A DNA stretch of 46,677 bases, taken from an uncultured Bacteroidales bacterium. Its GTDB lineage: Bacteria > Bacteroidota > Bacteroidia > Bacteroidales > FEN-979. A program made the translations under genes and the position numbers. Positions 7,162-18,600 of the stretch are shown here, piece by piece. The stretch is from the NCBI GenBank assembly GCA_903903985.1, contig CAIVAT010000070.1:1-46677 (forward strand). The letters are read 5' to 3'. Positions within the stretch are counted from its first letter, which is position 1. The number at the start of each line of letters is the position of its first letter. Below the pieces are notes generated by a model. That model saw nothing but the letters and a program-made list of their open reading frames with translations, searched no databases and was not told the origin of the DNA.

Positions 7162-10100
7162 CTATTTGTTGATAAGGACCTTCTTTACAACTTTATACTC
7201 ACTATTCATGAAAACAACAGTATACATTCCATTGGAAACCGAACGAAGGTCGATCTTCGTATCGAATTTTCCATCAACAGTTTTCACATCACGCATTTCG
7301 AAGAGTTTCGCACCAAGCATATTATAAACTGCAATGGTGAAAGTATCCTCAACCGGGTAACGGATCGAAGCAGTAAACTGCCCGTTGTTTGGCACCGGGT
7401 AGATGGTGAAGGATGAAGAAGCAGGCAGTTCAGGTGTACCAACAATTATCACCCATACCTTATTTGAAATCAAAGAAGTACAACCATTCACGGTAACAGT
7501 GCACCAGTAATATCCGGTGTTGTTTGTGACTGTAAATGGGTTACCCACAAACACAGGAGTTGTCGGGTTGCCCTCATAGTACCAGGTGTAAACGGCGCCG
7601 GCGATCACCGGGGTTGCATTCACTACATTACCCACAACATGTGCAACTGGAGCCGTAGGAACTGTGTTCAATGTTATAGCATAGGTGGAAACTGGCCCCG
7701 TGCCGCATTCATTTGAACCAGCAACGGTAATGTTGCCTGAAAGAGCTGAAGTTCCAAAGTCAACCGTAATAGTTGCTGTACCTTGTCCTGACATAATGGT
7801 TGCGCCGGCCGGGACTGTCCATATATAGCTAACAGCACCGGTAATCGGAGTGGTGATATATACGACGCCATTGGTTCCCAAACAAACGCTGGCAGGTCCG
7901 CTGATCGTACCGGTTGCAGTTGGAGCACTTCCAACAAACAGGTTGTAAACAAAGGTACCGGAGCATGTAAATGCATTGCTGTAAGTAACGGTCACCGATT
8001 GGGCGCCTGCAACATTCCATTGAACCGTAACGGTTGCAGTTCCCTGTCCGGAAAGAATTTGACCACCACTGCTCACTGACCAGGTATAACCCGTCATGCC
8101 AAGTTCGGTATAATAAACTGCTGTTGAACCCACACAAGGAATATTGGTGCTTCCGATGGTCGGTGCCGGTATAGGATTGACGGTAACGGTCAAGGAACCA
8201 GGTGCAACTGCAGCGCATCCGCTTGCATTGGTATAAACAACGCTGATGGTTTGCGGGCCAACGGTATTCCAGGTAACATTGATAACATTGCCCCATGGAA
8301 TCGGGGTGTTGATAACACCGCCTGTAACCTGCCATTGATAGCCTGATCCGCCAGCCTGCGTTGTATAGTTCGCTGAAGAACCTTTACAAATGGCGCTGCG
8401 GCCGGCAATGGTTGGTACCGGGATGGCAGAAACGGTAACAGTTTTGCAAACCGGTGCCAAAGCGGTACAACCGCTAGCGTTGGTATAGTTCACACATACT
8501 GTTTGTGCACCGACAGTCGTCCATGTAATGGTGACTGTATTGCTGGTGCTGGTACCGCCAGCGGTAATGGTACCGCCGGTAACTGTCCAGATGTAACCGG
8601 TCATTCCGGTTTCAGTTGTGTAAACGTTACCCGTAGAATTGATACACGCAATAGCTGCACCGGAAATAGTCGGAGCGGTCATTGGATTCACAGTGATGAC
8701 AACCACGTTGGTTGGCAACGGTCCGCCGCAGGTACCATCTGCATTCTGCATCTGTCTGTAGTAAGTAGTTGTCGTTAAAGGACCAGGCTGATAGCAGGAG
8801 GTTGCTCCGGCAACGTTGGCAAACGTAACGTTATCAAGTGAACTCTGCCATTGATAGGTGCCATTTGTTCCGTTGTTCGGGCCTGTTCCGCATAATTGTG
8901 CAGGTGTCTGGCCGGCACAGATCGTCTGGCTTGCGCTAATGGTGCCAACAGAGAGGGTCGGACTAAAGGCAATGGTAACCACATTGGTTGGCAGCCATCC
9001 GCCGCACGTTCCGTCAGCATACTGCAACTGCCTGAAATAGGTTGTGGCAGTTAATATACCAGGCTGGTAACATGCGGTACTGGTAGCTCCATCGACATTG
9101 GTAAATGTAACGTTGTCAAGTGAACTCTGCCATTGATACCTTGGATTGGTACCGTTTGGCGGGGTGGCACATAAAATGGAAGGCAATGATCCTGCACAAA
9201 TTGACTGGCTGGCACTGAGTGTTCCAACAACAAGCGGAGGATTGACTGAGATCGTAACCACATTCGTTGAAAGCGGTCCGCCGCATGTTCCATCCGAATT
9301 TTGCATCTGCCTGAAATAAGTGGTGGCCGTTAAAGCTCCCGGCTGGTAACAAGCAGTACTGGTAGATCCGGCAATATTTGTAAATGTTGTGTTATCAAGC
9401 GAACTCTGCCATGTATAGGTTGCATTTGTTCCGTTGGGTGCAGTTGCACAAAGCAGTGCAGGCGTTTCACCGATGCAGATGCCCTGGTTCGCGCTGAGCG
9501 TTCCGACGATCAGTGCAGGGTTGAATGTAATGGTCACCACATTGGTTGGCTGCCATCCGCCGCAAGTTCCATCAGCGTACTGTAATTGCCTGAAATAGGT
9601 AGTGGCATTTAACGCACCTGGCTGGTAACATGCTGTGCTGGTTGAACCGTCGATATTTGTAAATGTGGTGTTATCAAGTGAACTCTGCCAGATGTATCTC
9701 GGATTGGTTCCATTGGGAGGCGTGGCACAAAGTGGTGCAGGTAATTCACCGGGACATATAGCCTGATCGGCACTGAGCATACCTGGTACCAGGTTGGGAC
9801 TCAAAGTGATCGAAACCACATTCGTAGCCATAGGCCCGCCGCAAGTCCCGCTTGCATTCTGCATTTGCCGGTAATATATTGTACCCGTAAAAGCGCCTGG
9901 CTGGTAACAGGTCGTTGCACCGTCAACGTTTGTGAATGTAATGTTATCCAATGAACTCTGCCATTGATAGGTCGGGTTGGTTCCATTCATCGGGCCCGTG
10001 CTGCATATAGGCGCAGGGATCTGGCCGCCGCAAAGAGTCTGGCTGGCGCTGATCGTACCTACCGCAAGAATCGGGTCAACGGTAATTGTAACCACATTGG

Positions 10101-12492
10101 TTGGCAATGGACCGCCACTGGTTCCGGTTGCATCCTGCATCTGGCGGAAATAGGTTGTAACGGTAAGCACGCCCGGCTGATAGCAGCTAGCAGTTGCTCC
10201 GCTTACATTGCTGAAGCTTGCATTGTCGATATTGCTCTGCCATTGATATCCGGCATTGTTTCCATTCGCAGGGCCAAGGATGCCGGTAGCACCGCTGATA
10301 TTGGTCCAGGTCGTGTTATCAAGCGAACTCTGCCATTGATAGCTTGAACTGGTTCCATTGCATGGAGCCGTCGCACAAATGGCCTGTGGTGCTGTTCCGG
10401 CACAAATTTCCTGGTCTGCACTTGCAGTACCTACACAAAGAGGCGGATCCAGGTTGCAATCAACCATGCCATCTATAAATTGAATGGGTAAGGTTTCAGG
10501 TATCGCATTTCCTAAGGATGATCCACAGTTGAATGTTACAGGGCTGTCGCCTTTATAATTGAATTTCAATTTAAAGAGAACGCCATTTGCATTTACCGGT
10601 GTTGTGCTGAACCAGGAAACAACAATGGGATTGGATAAAGGAGAACTTACGCTAAGTCCGGTAAGAGCAGGGTTGATGTCGACCAGACCGATAAAATCAA
10701 GACCAGCAGACAGGTATCCAATATTGAATTGGATCGTATTGATCGCTCCGACGCCACTTAAGGAAACAGGTACAAGAGCAAAACCTCCGGCACACTGGGT
10801 AACGTGTGAAATAATCGCTTGCTGACTGCTGGTGGCAGGACAAACACTTCCCGGGAGGAAATTCACATTGATTTGGGTCGCAATGGGTTTTGTAACAAAC
10901 GAACCGCTCACGAACTCCACCGGTGCACAACCGCATCCATTGTTCAGAAATTGCAGGGTAATCAGATCGCCATTAAGAACAGGAGCTGAATTACCAAAAC
11001 CTGTCCAGATAAATGTCAATACATTGCCAGCTACACCAACTGGCAACCATGAGCCAATCGAAGTAAGCTGTTGTTTCGTATAATTAATATAAGTCAATTT
11101 GGTTGCATCGTAACTGATATGCAATTCAATTCCGTCAACAGTTCCTAAGTCGGTTGCAACAATTGGCAGAGAAACATTTTGGCCTGAAAAGGATGTTACA
11201 TCCGCAATATCCAATTTTGCAGGACTTGGTACCGGGTTTACCTGGCCGCAGGTATAACAGGTTGAAATATTGGTGGCGCCCTGGTTGATCACATAACTAC
11301 CAGGTTCAAAACACAGGTCGGCAGAGGATACTCCAATATAATTGAATTTAAGGCCGAGGATATCGGTATTGGTCCAGTTTTGTGCGGTGGTACCAAACCA
11401 GGTAAGTAAAAGGATACCACTGGAAGGATTGGTGACCTGGATTCCTGGAACAACAGGGCTGATCAGTCCGGGTACGTAAGTCAGCTTTGTAACATCATAA
11501 CTTACTTTGAACTGGAAGGCCATCACATCGCTGAATCCTGCGCCATTAAGGTGCAAAGGAACCGTAACTGCGGTATTTGTAGCAGCAGTTAGCGTTCCCA
11601 GTGATGCCGTTCCAACACATGGGGCCGGACAAACAGAACCCAAAACAAAAGCTACGTTTTCAACCGGAACAGTGCCATAAGTCACTGAATGACCTGGTGC
11701 GAAGTCCAGATTTGAACAGAATCCGCCCACATAGTCAAATTTCAGATCAAACACAGGAACACCGGAAGCGGGAGTAAAACCAGCTACGGATGACCATTGA
11801 ATGTGAATGGTATTGCCAACAACATTTGAAACAAAGCCACTGCTTAATCCGGCAACTTTATGCTCGATCGAAACAAAAGCAAGAAGGGTATTGTCGAATG
11901 TAATATTGTATTCAAAAGAATTAATGTCCTGGGTAAAATTCATCATCTTCACGGGTACAAGAACTGCCCCCGGTGCGGCAACCACATCAGAAACCTTAAC
12001 GACCGGGCTCAGAGGGGGTGCAAGCGATGTGATAGTTCCATTTATATATGTAACATTTACAGGGGTGATCCCATAAGAAATGTTACATAACGACCCTTGC
12101 CATTGCAAGGGAGTTGATTCTGCTCCGGTATAATTAAATTTTAAATCAAATGCGTGTCCAGAAGGCTGGTACACACAGGGAATGGACATATCCATATAAC
12201 TGATTAATATGGTATTTGCGCCTACCATTGTGCCAGTCAGACCCGTCGAACCCGGTACAGAAAAGCCAGGGTTGATGTTGGCAAGGCCGGTAAATGTAAG
12301 CAAAGCCGGATCGAAAGTCAGCCGCATGGAAATGGTTCCAACAGCTGCAGTAAAATTGTTCATTTCAACGGGCACAACAACAGCACCGGCGCCGGCAGAT
12401 ACATTGTTCATCTTTACCTCAGGACCCTGGGAAAAACCAGTAGTGATCCCGAAAATCATAACAATGATAATTATATAGTATTTTTTTATCAT
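7162..12492 (-). CDS. Giant T9SS-exported surface protein with five cohesin-like domains, Ig-like repeats and PKD-like domains
   Basis: The 1,776-residue protein begins with a signal peptide (MIKKYYIIIIVMIFGITTGF). The ATG at 12492 is chosen because this signal starts there; upstream residues in the frame are unlike a signal. Residues about 25-685 hold five cohesin-like domains of about 125 residues each. They show the pattern 'V...G..V.VPV......' followed by 'L.YD...L' (for example GQNVSLPIVATDLGTVDGIE and ISYDATKLTYI). Residues about 687-1270 are Cys-containing Ig-like repeats of about 92 residues, each with YQWQSSLDN, CYQPG, TTYFRQ and CGG. Residues about 1270-1605 are PKD-like domains (GYIWTVTGGTI, GYQWQVTGGVI, GYTWSVSSGGQ, SYIWTVPAGAT). 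The last 80 or so (FTIYPVPNNGQF to KKVLINK) form a T9SS sorting domain. It is probably surface anchored or released. Cohesins bind dockerins, and the next gene upstream encodes a dockerin-like pair. Confidence 0.85.
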   Translation of the reverse strand: MIKKYYIIIIVMIFGITTGFSQGPEVKMNNVSAGAGAVVVPVEMNNFTAAVGTISMRLTFDPALLTFTGLANINPGFSVPGSTGLTGTMVGANTILISYMDMSIPCVYQPSGHAFDLKFNYTGAESTPLQWQGSLCNISYGITPVNVTYINGTITSLAPPLSPVVKVSDVVAAPGAVLVPVKMMNFTQDINSFEYNITFDNTLLAFVSIEHKVAGLSSGFVSNVVGNTIHIQWSSVAGFTPASGVPVFDLKFDYVGGFCSNLDFAPGHSVTYGTVPVENVAFVLGSVCPAPCVGTASLGTLTAATNTAVTVPLHLNGAGFSDVMAFQFKVSYDVTKLTYVPGLISPVVPGIQVTNPSSGILLLTWFGTTAQNWTNTDILGLKFNYIGVSSADLCFEPGSYVINQGATNISTCYTCGQVNPVPSPAKLDIADVTSFSGQNVSLPIVATDLGTVDGIELHISYDATKLTYINYTKQQLTSIGSWLPVGVAGNVLTFIWTGFGNSAPVLNGDLITLQFLNNGCGCAPVEFVSGSFVTKPIATQINVNFLPGSVCPATSSQQAIISHVTQCAGGFALVPVSLSGVGAINTIQFNIGYLSAGLDFIGLVDINPALTGLSVSSPLSNPIVVSWFSTTPVNANGVLFKLKFNYKGDSPVTFNCGSSLGNAIPETLPIQFIDGMVDCNLDPPLCVGTASADQEICAGTAPQAICATAPCNGTSSSYQWQSSLDNTTWTNISGATGILGPANGNNAGYQWQSNIDNASFSNVSGATASCYQPGVLTVTTYFRQMQDATGTSGGPLPTNVVTITVDPILAVGTISASQTLCGGQIPAPICSTGPMNGTNPTYQWQSSLDNITFTNVDGATTCYQPGAFTGTIYYRQMQNASGTCGGPMATNVVSITLSPNLVPGMLSADQAICPGELPAPLCATPPNGTNPRYIWQSSLDNTTFTNIDGSTSTACYQPGALNATTYFRQLQYADGTCGGWQPTNVVTITFNPALIVGTLSANQGICIGETPALLCATAPNGTNATYTWQSSLDNTTFTNIAGSTSTACYQPGALTATTYFRQMQNSDGTCGGPLSTNVVTISVNPPLVVGTLSASQSICAGSLPSILCATPPNGTNPRYQWQSSLDNVTFTNVDGATSTACYQPGILTATTYFRQLQYADGTCGGWLPTNVVTIAFSPTLSVGTISASQTICAGQTPAQLCGTGPNNGTNGTYQWQSSLDNVTFANVAGATSCYQPGPLTTTTYYRQMQNADGTCGGPLPTNVVVITVNPMTAPTISGAAIACINSTGNVYTTETGMTGYIWTVTGGTITAGGTSTSNTVTITWTTVGAQTVCVNYTNASGCTALAPVCKTVTVSAIPVPTIAGRSAICKGSSANYTTQAGGSGYQWQVTGGVINTPIPWGNVINVTWNTVGPQTISVVYTNASGCAAVAPGSLTVTVNPIPAPTIGSTNIPCVGSTAVYYTELGMTGYTWSVSSGGQILSGQGTATVTVQWNVAGAQSVTVTYSNAFTCSGTFVYNLFVGSAPTATGTISGPASVCLGTNGVVYITTPITGAVSYIWTVPAGATIMSGQGTATITVDFGTSALSGNITVAGSNECGTGPVSTYAITLNTVPTAPVAHVVGNVVNATPVIAGAVYTWYYEGNPTTPVFVGNPFTVTNNTGYYWCTVTVNGCTSLISNKVWVIIVGTPELPASSSFTIYPVPNNGQFTASIRYPVEDTFTIAVYNMLGAKLFEMRDVKTVDGKFDTKIDLRSVSNGMYTVVFMNSEYKVVKKVLINK
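8670..10440 (-). repeat. Tandem coding repeats of about 276 bp (Ig-like block)
   Basis: About six units spaced 276-282 bp apart are recognised by the recurring segment encoding WQSSLDN (near 8850, 9130, 9405, 9685, 9960 and 10335). Units remain similar at the DNA level, for example the phrase GAACTCTGCCATTGATA. The unit nearest 10250 contains an extra partial copy (YQWQSNIDNASF), a short internal duplication. All units are in frame. Confidence 0.85.
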
Positions 12493-12646
12493 CTGAATTA
12501 TTGTTTGTGTTGTTAAATTATGTCTTGAAAATGTACTTTCCAAATCATCCAGCGTTTACCTGGTCATTTGCCCATAAATCTCACCTCTGCGTATTCCTTG
12601 TCAAAGAGATTATGGAGTAATTCAATATTTTACAAAGTTAAAAAAA

Positions 12647-12679
12647 GCTATTCCGGAGGAAAAAATCCTCCGGAATAGC
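12647..12679 (-). terminator. Intrinsic terminator of the InlB-repeat/dockerin giant gene
   Basis: A perfect 14-bp stem (12647-12660 with 12666-12679) has a 5-base A loop. On the minus strand it is followed directly by a run of T (complement of the A run at 12640-12646). It starts 15 bases after the stop of the gene ending at 12694. Confidence 0.9.
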
Positions 12680-12693
12680 GTCATTGAAATGTC

Positions 12694-15600
12694 CTATTTT
12701 ATAAGGATAAGAGATCCGGTTCCGGTTTGGGTTTTGGAGTCGCCCTTTACAGAAATTCTGTAGAAGTAAACACCAGCGCCATTCAGGTCGGTAGCATTCA
12801 GCTGCACGGTATGAACTCCGGCAACCTGGGTTTCATTGACAAATGTTTTAACAAGGCCTCCAAGTGAGTTGTAAACATTCACCTCTACAGTTGCGGTAGC
12901 CGGCAAGGTGTATTGGATGTTTGAAACCGTATTGAAAGGATTCGGGAAACATTTGTGGGTAAGTGCACTGCCAGTCAGATTGCCTGCTGAAGTAAGGGCA
13001 TCTGTTGTCAGCGACGGTGTGCTCAGCACGATACCATCGATCAGGTTTGCTGAAGGATTAGCATACATGGTATTGGCTTCAAGTTCGAAATAACGGTCAC
13101 TGGTTTGAATCGGTGCCAGAACTTTTGCAGTTACAATAATTACATTGCTGTTCATGTCGTAGTTTCTGCCCTGAACATCAAACATGGAAGCATAAACTGT
13201 TCCGTTTGATTCATCAATGTTGAATACCTGGAATCCTTCAACACCCGTAACCTGTAACAGCTGCGTGTTGTATTTGAGTCCAACCGTCATGGCTCCGATG
13301 CTCATATCCTGAGTAACAACAACAGGAATCTTCACAACATCACCAACATTGACTTTCAGTTCACCTGCGTAAGCAAGGCCGTTTGAAGCACTCTTAATGC
13401 CAGCGCCCGGAACGTATGAAGCATTCACATCACCGGTAGCAATATAGAAAATGTTAAAGGTCTGTGATCCGGCAGCGCCTGCGATCACACCTTTATAATG
13501 TACACTGGAAGCTGCGCTTTCTGGAACATAGGTGCCAGTTTGTGTAAACACTGTTGTAGGTGCAGCAGGATAAGTCATTGCGCCTGATGCAACAGTCTGT
13601 CCGGCAACCTGGAAGTTGAATGAGCCGCCTGGGAACGGGGAAGTACCCGGCATTCCGATCGAGCGATACATTGCAGTAAGGGCATCGAGGTTATCGATAA
13701 CCGCATCCTTGTTCACGTTGGCAACATTGTAATTATGACCGCTAAAGCCTCCGAAGAGATCACTCCAGTTAGGAACAGCCATTCCTGGTTTCACCAACCA
13801 TGGGAACTGTGTGGCTAACGAAGGATTCTGCAGGTACATGTAGCTGATGATCAAAGCATCGAGGGAGTTGACACCACCCCAGTTGTTCCATGACCATGTA
13901 TTGGCAACGGTACCACCGGTCGGAGCTTCCCATAACCTTACGGTATAGTTGGTTCCCGGAACGATGTTTGTAAACAGGTAGGAACCCTGAGCTTCACCAG
14001 GAGCATAGGATAAGAACTGTTCCTGTGTCAGTACGCCGTTGTTGTCAAGGGCAACCTTGATCTTGGCTGTCTGTGGCATCACCGTTTCATACTGGTTGAA
14101 GTATTTCACCTGGCCAGCGATTGTGTTGGCGGAGAGGTTGAAATTGGCAAAGAGGGCAACATTTCCGGCAGGCATGCTAAAACTAATCGTAGGATCAGTT
14201 AAAACGGTACCGGCAGGAATACCTGTTCCGGACCAGTTAACGAATAAGAAACCAGGATTAGCTGTAGTAGTAACACTTACAGCCTGGCCAACGGTGTAGG
14301 TCGGGGTTGTAGCTGTAAAAGTACCACCATTTGCCGGGTTGGCTGAAACACCCAAGGTATAAGGAATAGCGGTGAATTTAGCCATAAGGGTAACCGCATT
14401 GCACGGCATGGTAAATACAGCAGGATTTCCTGTTGGAGCAGTGATCCCTGTTGCTTCCCATCCGCTGAACGTATAGCCTGGCAGAACGGTAGCAGTAACG
14501 GTTACGCTTTCGCCAACCTTCTTGCTCTGGTTTGCAGGGGCAACTGAACCACCCGTTTGGGCTGTAGCAGTTACTGCATAGTTGATAGGGGTGTAGTTGG
14601 CCTGTAATGTGACATTGCTGGCTGGCATGAGGAATGAAATTGGGTTAGCATTCAGATCAGTACCAGCTGGAATGTTTGCACCGCTCCAGTTAAGGAATGT
14701 ATAACCACAGTTTACTGTTGCAGTAACACTCACCGGTTTGGTAACCGTTGTCGTTTGAAGAACCGGACTTACGGTACCTGCAGGTGGTACAAAGGCTTGT
14801 ACGGAAGCAGTTACATCGTAACGGATGGTATCAAATACTGCAGTGAACTTAACGTTACCTGAAATGGTATAGTTAAACTGAGGGATGGTGATGATAATGT
14901 TGCAAGCCTCATCTCTCCAGTGTTTGAAGTTATAACCGGCTGCAGGAGTTGCAAGCAGCGTGATTTCAGTTCCGTTAATATATGGCCCTGGACCCGGAAC
15001 GATAACAGCAGCGGTACCGCCACGTTGTTCACCGTAACAGGCTCCGAGACGTACATCAAGCGTTACATTGTACAATGCATCCCTGAATTGTGCATAGATG
15101 GTTTCATTGTGTGCAACAGGCACCCAGGAGAAATTCTGAGTAACCGGCGAACCGAGCACGTCGAGAACAGGCAATGTTCCGGCTAAATCATAAGTCCATT
15201 TTACAAACTCATAATGTGCCGCAGCAGTAGCCGTGCAATAGATTGGTGCATCTTCCACGTTGAAATATTCTATCACCGGGTTTGAACTGTTATGCCCGTT
15301 CAGGGTAACAGTACCATGATCAAAAGCAGCATAAGCGGTTAAATGATAGGTATCCAGCTTATAGTGGGCTACCGCATCTTTATCGCCATTGATATTTACC
15401 TGGATTGCACTGGTGTTGCCGGCAGGATTGTTGTTCACTGTCCAGTAATCAAATACCCTACCGTCATTCAGGTTGGCATCGGTCTGGTCTACATTAACCA
15501 CAACGGTTTGCACATAGGTTCCTGCGCCATAAGTGTTGGCAGCAGCAACAGGACTTGAACTTGTTGTCAAAACAAATTTCGGGAATGCCGGGAATGTTTG

Positions 15601-18600
15601 TTCCCTGAAAATTCCGTAAACAACAATATTCTCATTCTGGGCTGGTACAGTATAGTTAAAGGTAGGAAGACCATTCAAGTTGATCTGGCGACCTGTAAGG
15701 ATACAGTTGTTTGAGGACTCCAGGGTGTTTTGTCCGCTCAGGGTGCCAACCATGAAGTTTACAAACTCAAAACCTGGGGAAGCAGCAGCGGTAAGGCTGA
15801 TCACTTCGCCGGTATGGTATGGGCCTGTTCCGGTGTTGTCGAAAATTGTTCCGCCGTCAGTTGTGGTGACAGGACAGGTTTCCTGGCTTGGGCCACGCAG
15901 ATAGGTACGTACAATTGCGGTAAACGGATGCTCAATGAGCTGGAAGTTCGCTGTCAAAGTAACAGCATTGCCCGGCATATTGAAAGTTACCACAGGATTG
16001 TTTTGTTGTGGAACGGTAAGTGTAATCCCGGTTGCCGTCCAGTTTACAAACTGATATCCGACCATTGCCGTTGCAGTAAATGTATGCGTGGAGGTAATTC
16101 CGGAGATTGCATTGTGTTGCCAGAACGGGTATGTTCCGACAGGTGGATCGGTAACGCCCCCATCGGCTGGAGCAACAGCTACAACACATGGGTATGTAGG
16201 CTGATCAGGAACAAAGAATGCCTTGATGCTGCGTGCACGGGTAACCTCAACCAGGACATAAGGATTTGCAGTGCTGGTACCATAGATACCAGGGTTTGTC
16301 AAATCTTCCCAGTGGTCAAACCTGAAGTTTGCAACAGGAGTAGCGGTAAGCGCAAGGCCTGTTGTAAAGTGCTGGAATGTTCCGGTGGTGGTTCCTGCAG
16401 AAGCATCGTTCACGAATTTGTTCAACGTTGTTGTAGCAGCAACCGGCGTTCCGGTAACACTTCCCAGTTTGCTCAGTGAAAAACCGGAGTTTGGCTGGGC
16501 AGTGATCACATATTCCCTCAGGCCAATGTTGGCTACAAGGTCAAGTGATTGAGCTGCACAGTTGTTGTCCATGGGGATATAAGTCCACTCAGACCTGTCA
16601 GGATAAAGCGGGTTGGCCGGTAATGGCATCACATACGGGTTGTTCCAGCTCTTCACTTCGTAGCCCGGTATCGGGTATACGGTCAGGTGAATCGTAGTAA
16701 AATGTGTAAAGTCATCGCCAATGACGAGCACCGGTGGAGTGACATTGGGGTTCGTAATCAGGTGAATAACCTGGTTGTTGACATTGGTGGCATCAATTGC
16801 GATGGTTCCATTGGTGGTCGGAGAAGTTGTTGCGGTAACATGGTAGGTTTTCACCTTCATATCGGCACGCAACCTGTAGTTCTGATCCATGTTGATCAGG
16901 TAGATCGTATCGTTGGTGCTGTATGGGCTCCAGGTGGTATCTGGCAGATTCTGCCTGAACCATTGTACGAATTCATAACCACAATTTGCATAAGCGATCA
17001 GTTTGATCGGAGCATTGTACTTCATCCGGTAAGTCCCAAATGGAAGGCTTATGTTGTTATAAGTATAGTTTTCAACAGAAGCTTCCAGAATATCCTGGGA
17101 ACTGCTGATGGCCTGAATGCTGACATTGCCTCTGCCCTGTGGGTAGTGGGTCAGCCATACTTTTGGGGTGAATGCGGCAAATGTCGCACTGACCGTATAG
17201 GTATTACCATCAACAATCTGGTTTCCGGTTAACTGGAATTTCAGGGACCCTGTTTTTGCAAGGTTCATATTCCATGGGTCACCAGCCTGTGCAACCGTTT
17301 GGGTGACAATATTCACGCCAGCCGGTATCCCGGTCCAACCTGTGAAATAATAACCTGGTGCCGGTGTAGCCGTCATTTCTACAAAGGTTCCGTGGTTGCG
17401 TGCTGAAGCGCTGCCGCCGGCAATAGTACCGTTTGCAGGGGTTCCGTTGACAACATAGTAAGATTTAAGAGTAAAGTAAGCGGCGAAGTTAACCGGGGTT
17501 ACGTTGCATGTTTTGGCAACTTCAGCACCTGTAACTGAAAATGAGGTAGCGTTGGTAATGCCGGTAGTAACGCCTAAATCGGTTTTACGCCAGGGATAAT
17601 TCGCAGGAGTGACAGATGTTACCCATTTGTATCCTTCTGAAGGAACAGCAATAAGGGTATTGCTTCCCCAAAGCAGGTTCGTGTTGACCGTTACAGGAGA
17701 AGTTTGAACCGCGATCACATCCGTACCATTGAGGGTAATTACGTTGTGGGTCGGGCCTGCGGTAACCGGGTAATCAATAGCGCCGTTTGAGGTAATGGAA
17801 ACAGGAACGCTGCCGGTAGTTGTCCAGGTCCAGCCGACTTCGATTCCATCGGGGTTGTTAACCACGACCGGACCGGTAGCCAGTAAATTGACTCCGGTAA
17901 CCATGTCGGTAAATCCGAATTCGCTGTCTTCACCCTTCAGCATGAGTACGCGGTACTGGCTGTAATAGGTAAGCGGCTGGGCCGGGGTGATGGTGATGAT
18001 TTTGGGGGCACCGACAACATCCACCGAAGCGGTGATTGCCTGGGTTACCCATACACCTGATCCCGGAACTGCTTTCTGCAGCATGAATTTATGCGTAGGA
18101 TCGGCACCGATCGTCGTACCGTTGCGGTATTTTACAGCATTCACAAAATCAACTTTGATGATATCGCAAACAGGTACAGTCTCTCCTTTTGGGTATAGTA
18201 AAGGAATCTGGGTCCTGGTATTGAAGATGATCTTATCATCCTTCACAAAAGCGCTTGGAGTGGCCGGGTTTGGAGGAGTGCCATCGAGTGACCAGGCAAC
18301 GAGTCCGCCGCCATCGATCAGTTTGTTGTACAGGCCGAAAAATCTGACCCTGTATGAACTGTCGATTTTCAACGGGCTGCCTGTTGTGTTGATGGTAACT
18401 TCATTGTTTGCATAAACAGGTGTGAATGGAATATGGCTCACCGGAGTCCAGCTTCCGCTTACAACGCGTTCAAATGCAATGTGATCGCCGATGCTTGACT
18501 GTGTAATCGGGTTGTTGTAAACATTGACGACTTCTTCGCTGAATTTGATTTTAAACACCTGGTTGAGCGGAACATCAACAATGGGAGGCTGTCCTGAACG

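Noticed and set aside
8670..10440. Regularly spaced repeats that could suggest a CRISPR array
   Set aside because: Units are about 276 bp, in frame and encode Ig-like domains of one protein; there are no short repeats with unique spacers and no cas genes.
15730..16479. 249-residue open frame on the plus strand
   Set aside because: It is antisense to the 2,482-residue protein and has a Cys/Arg/Ser-rich composition without family features, as expected from a shadow frame.
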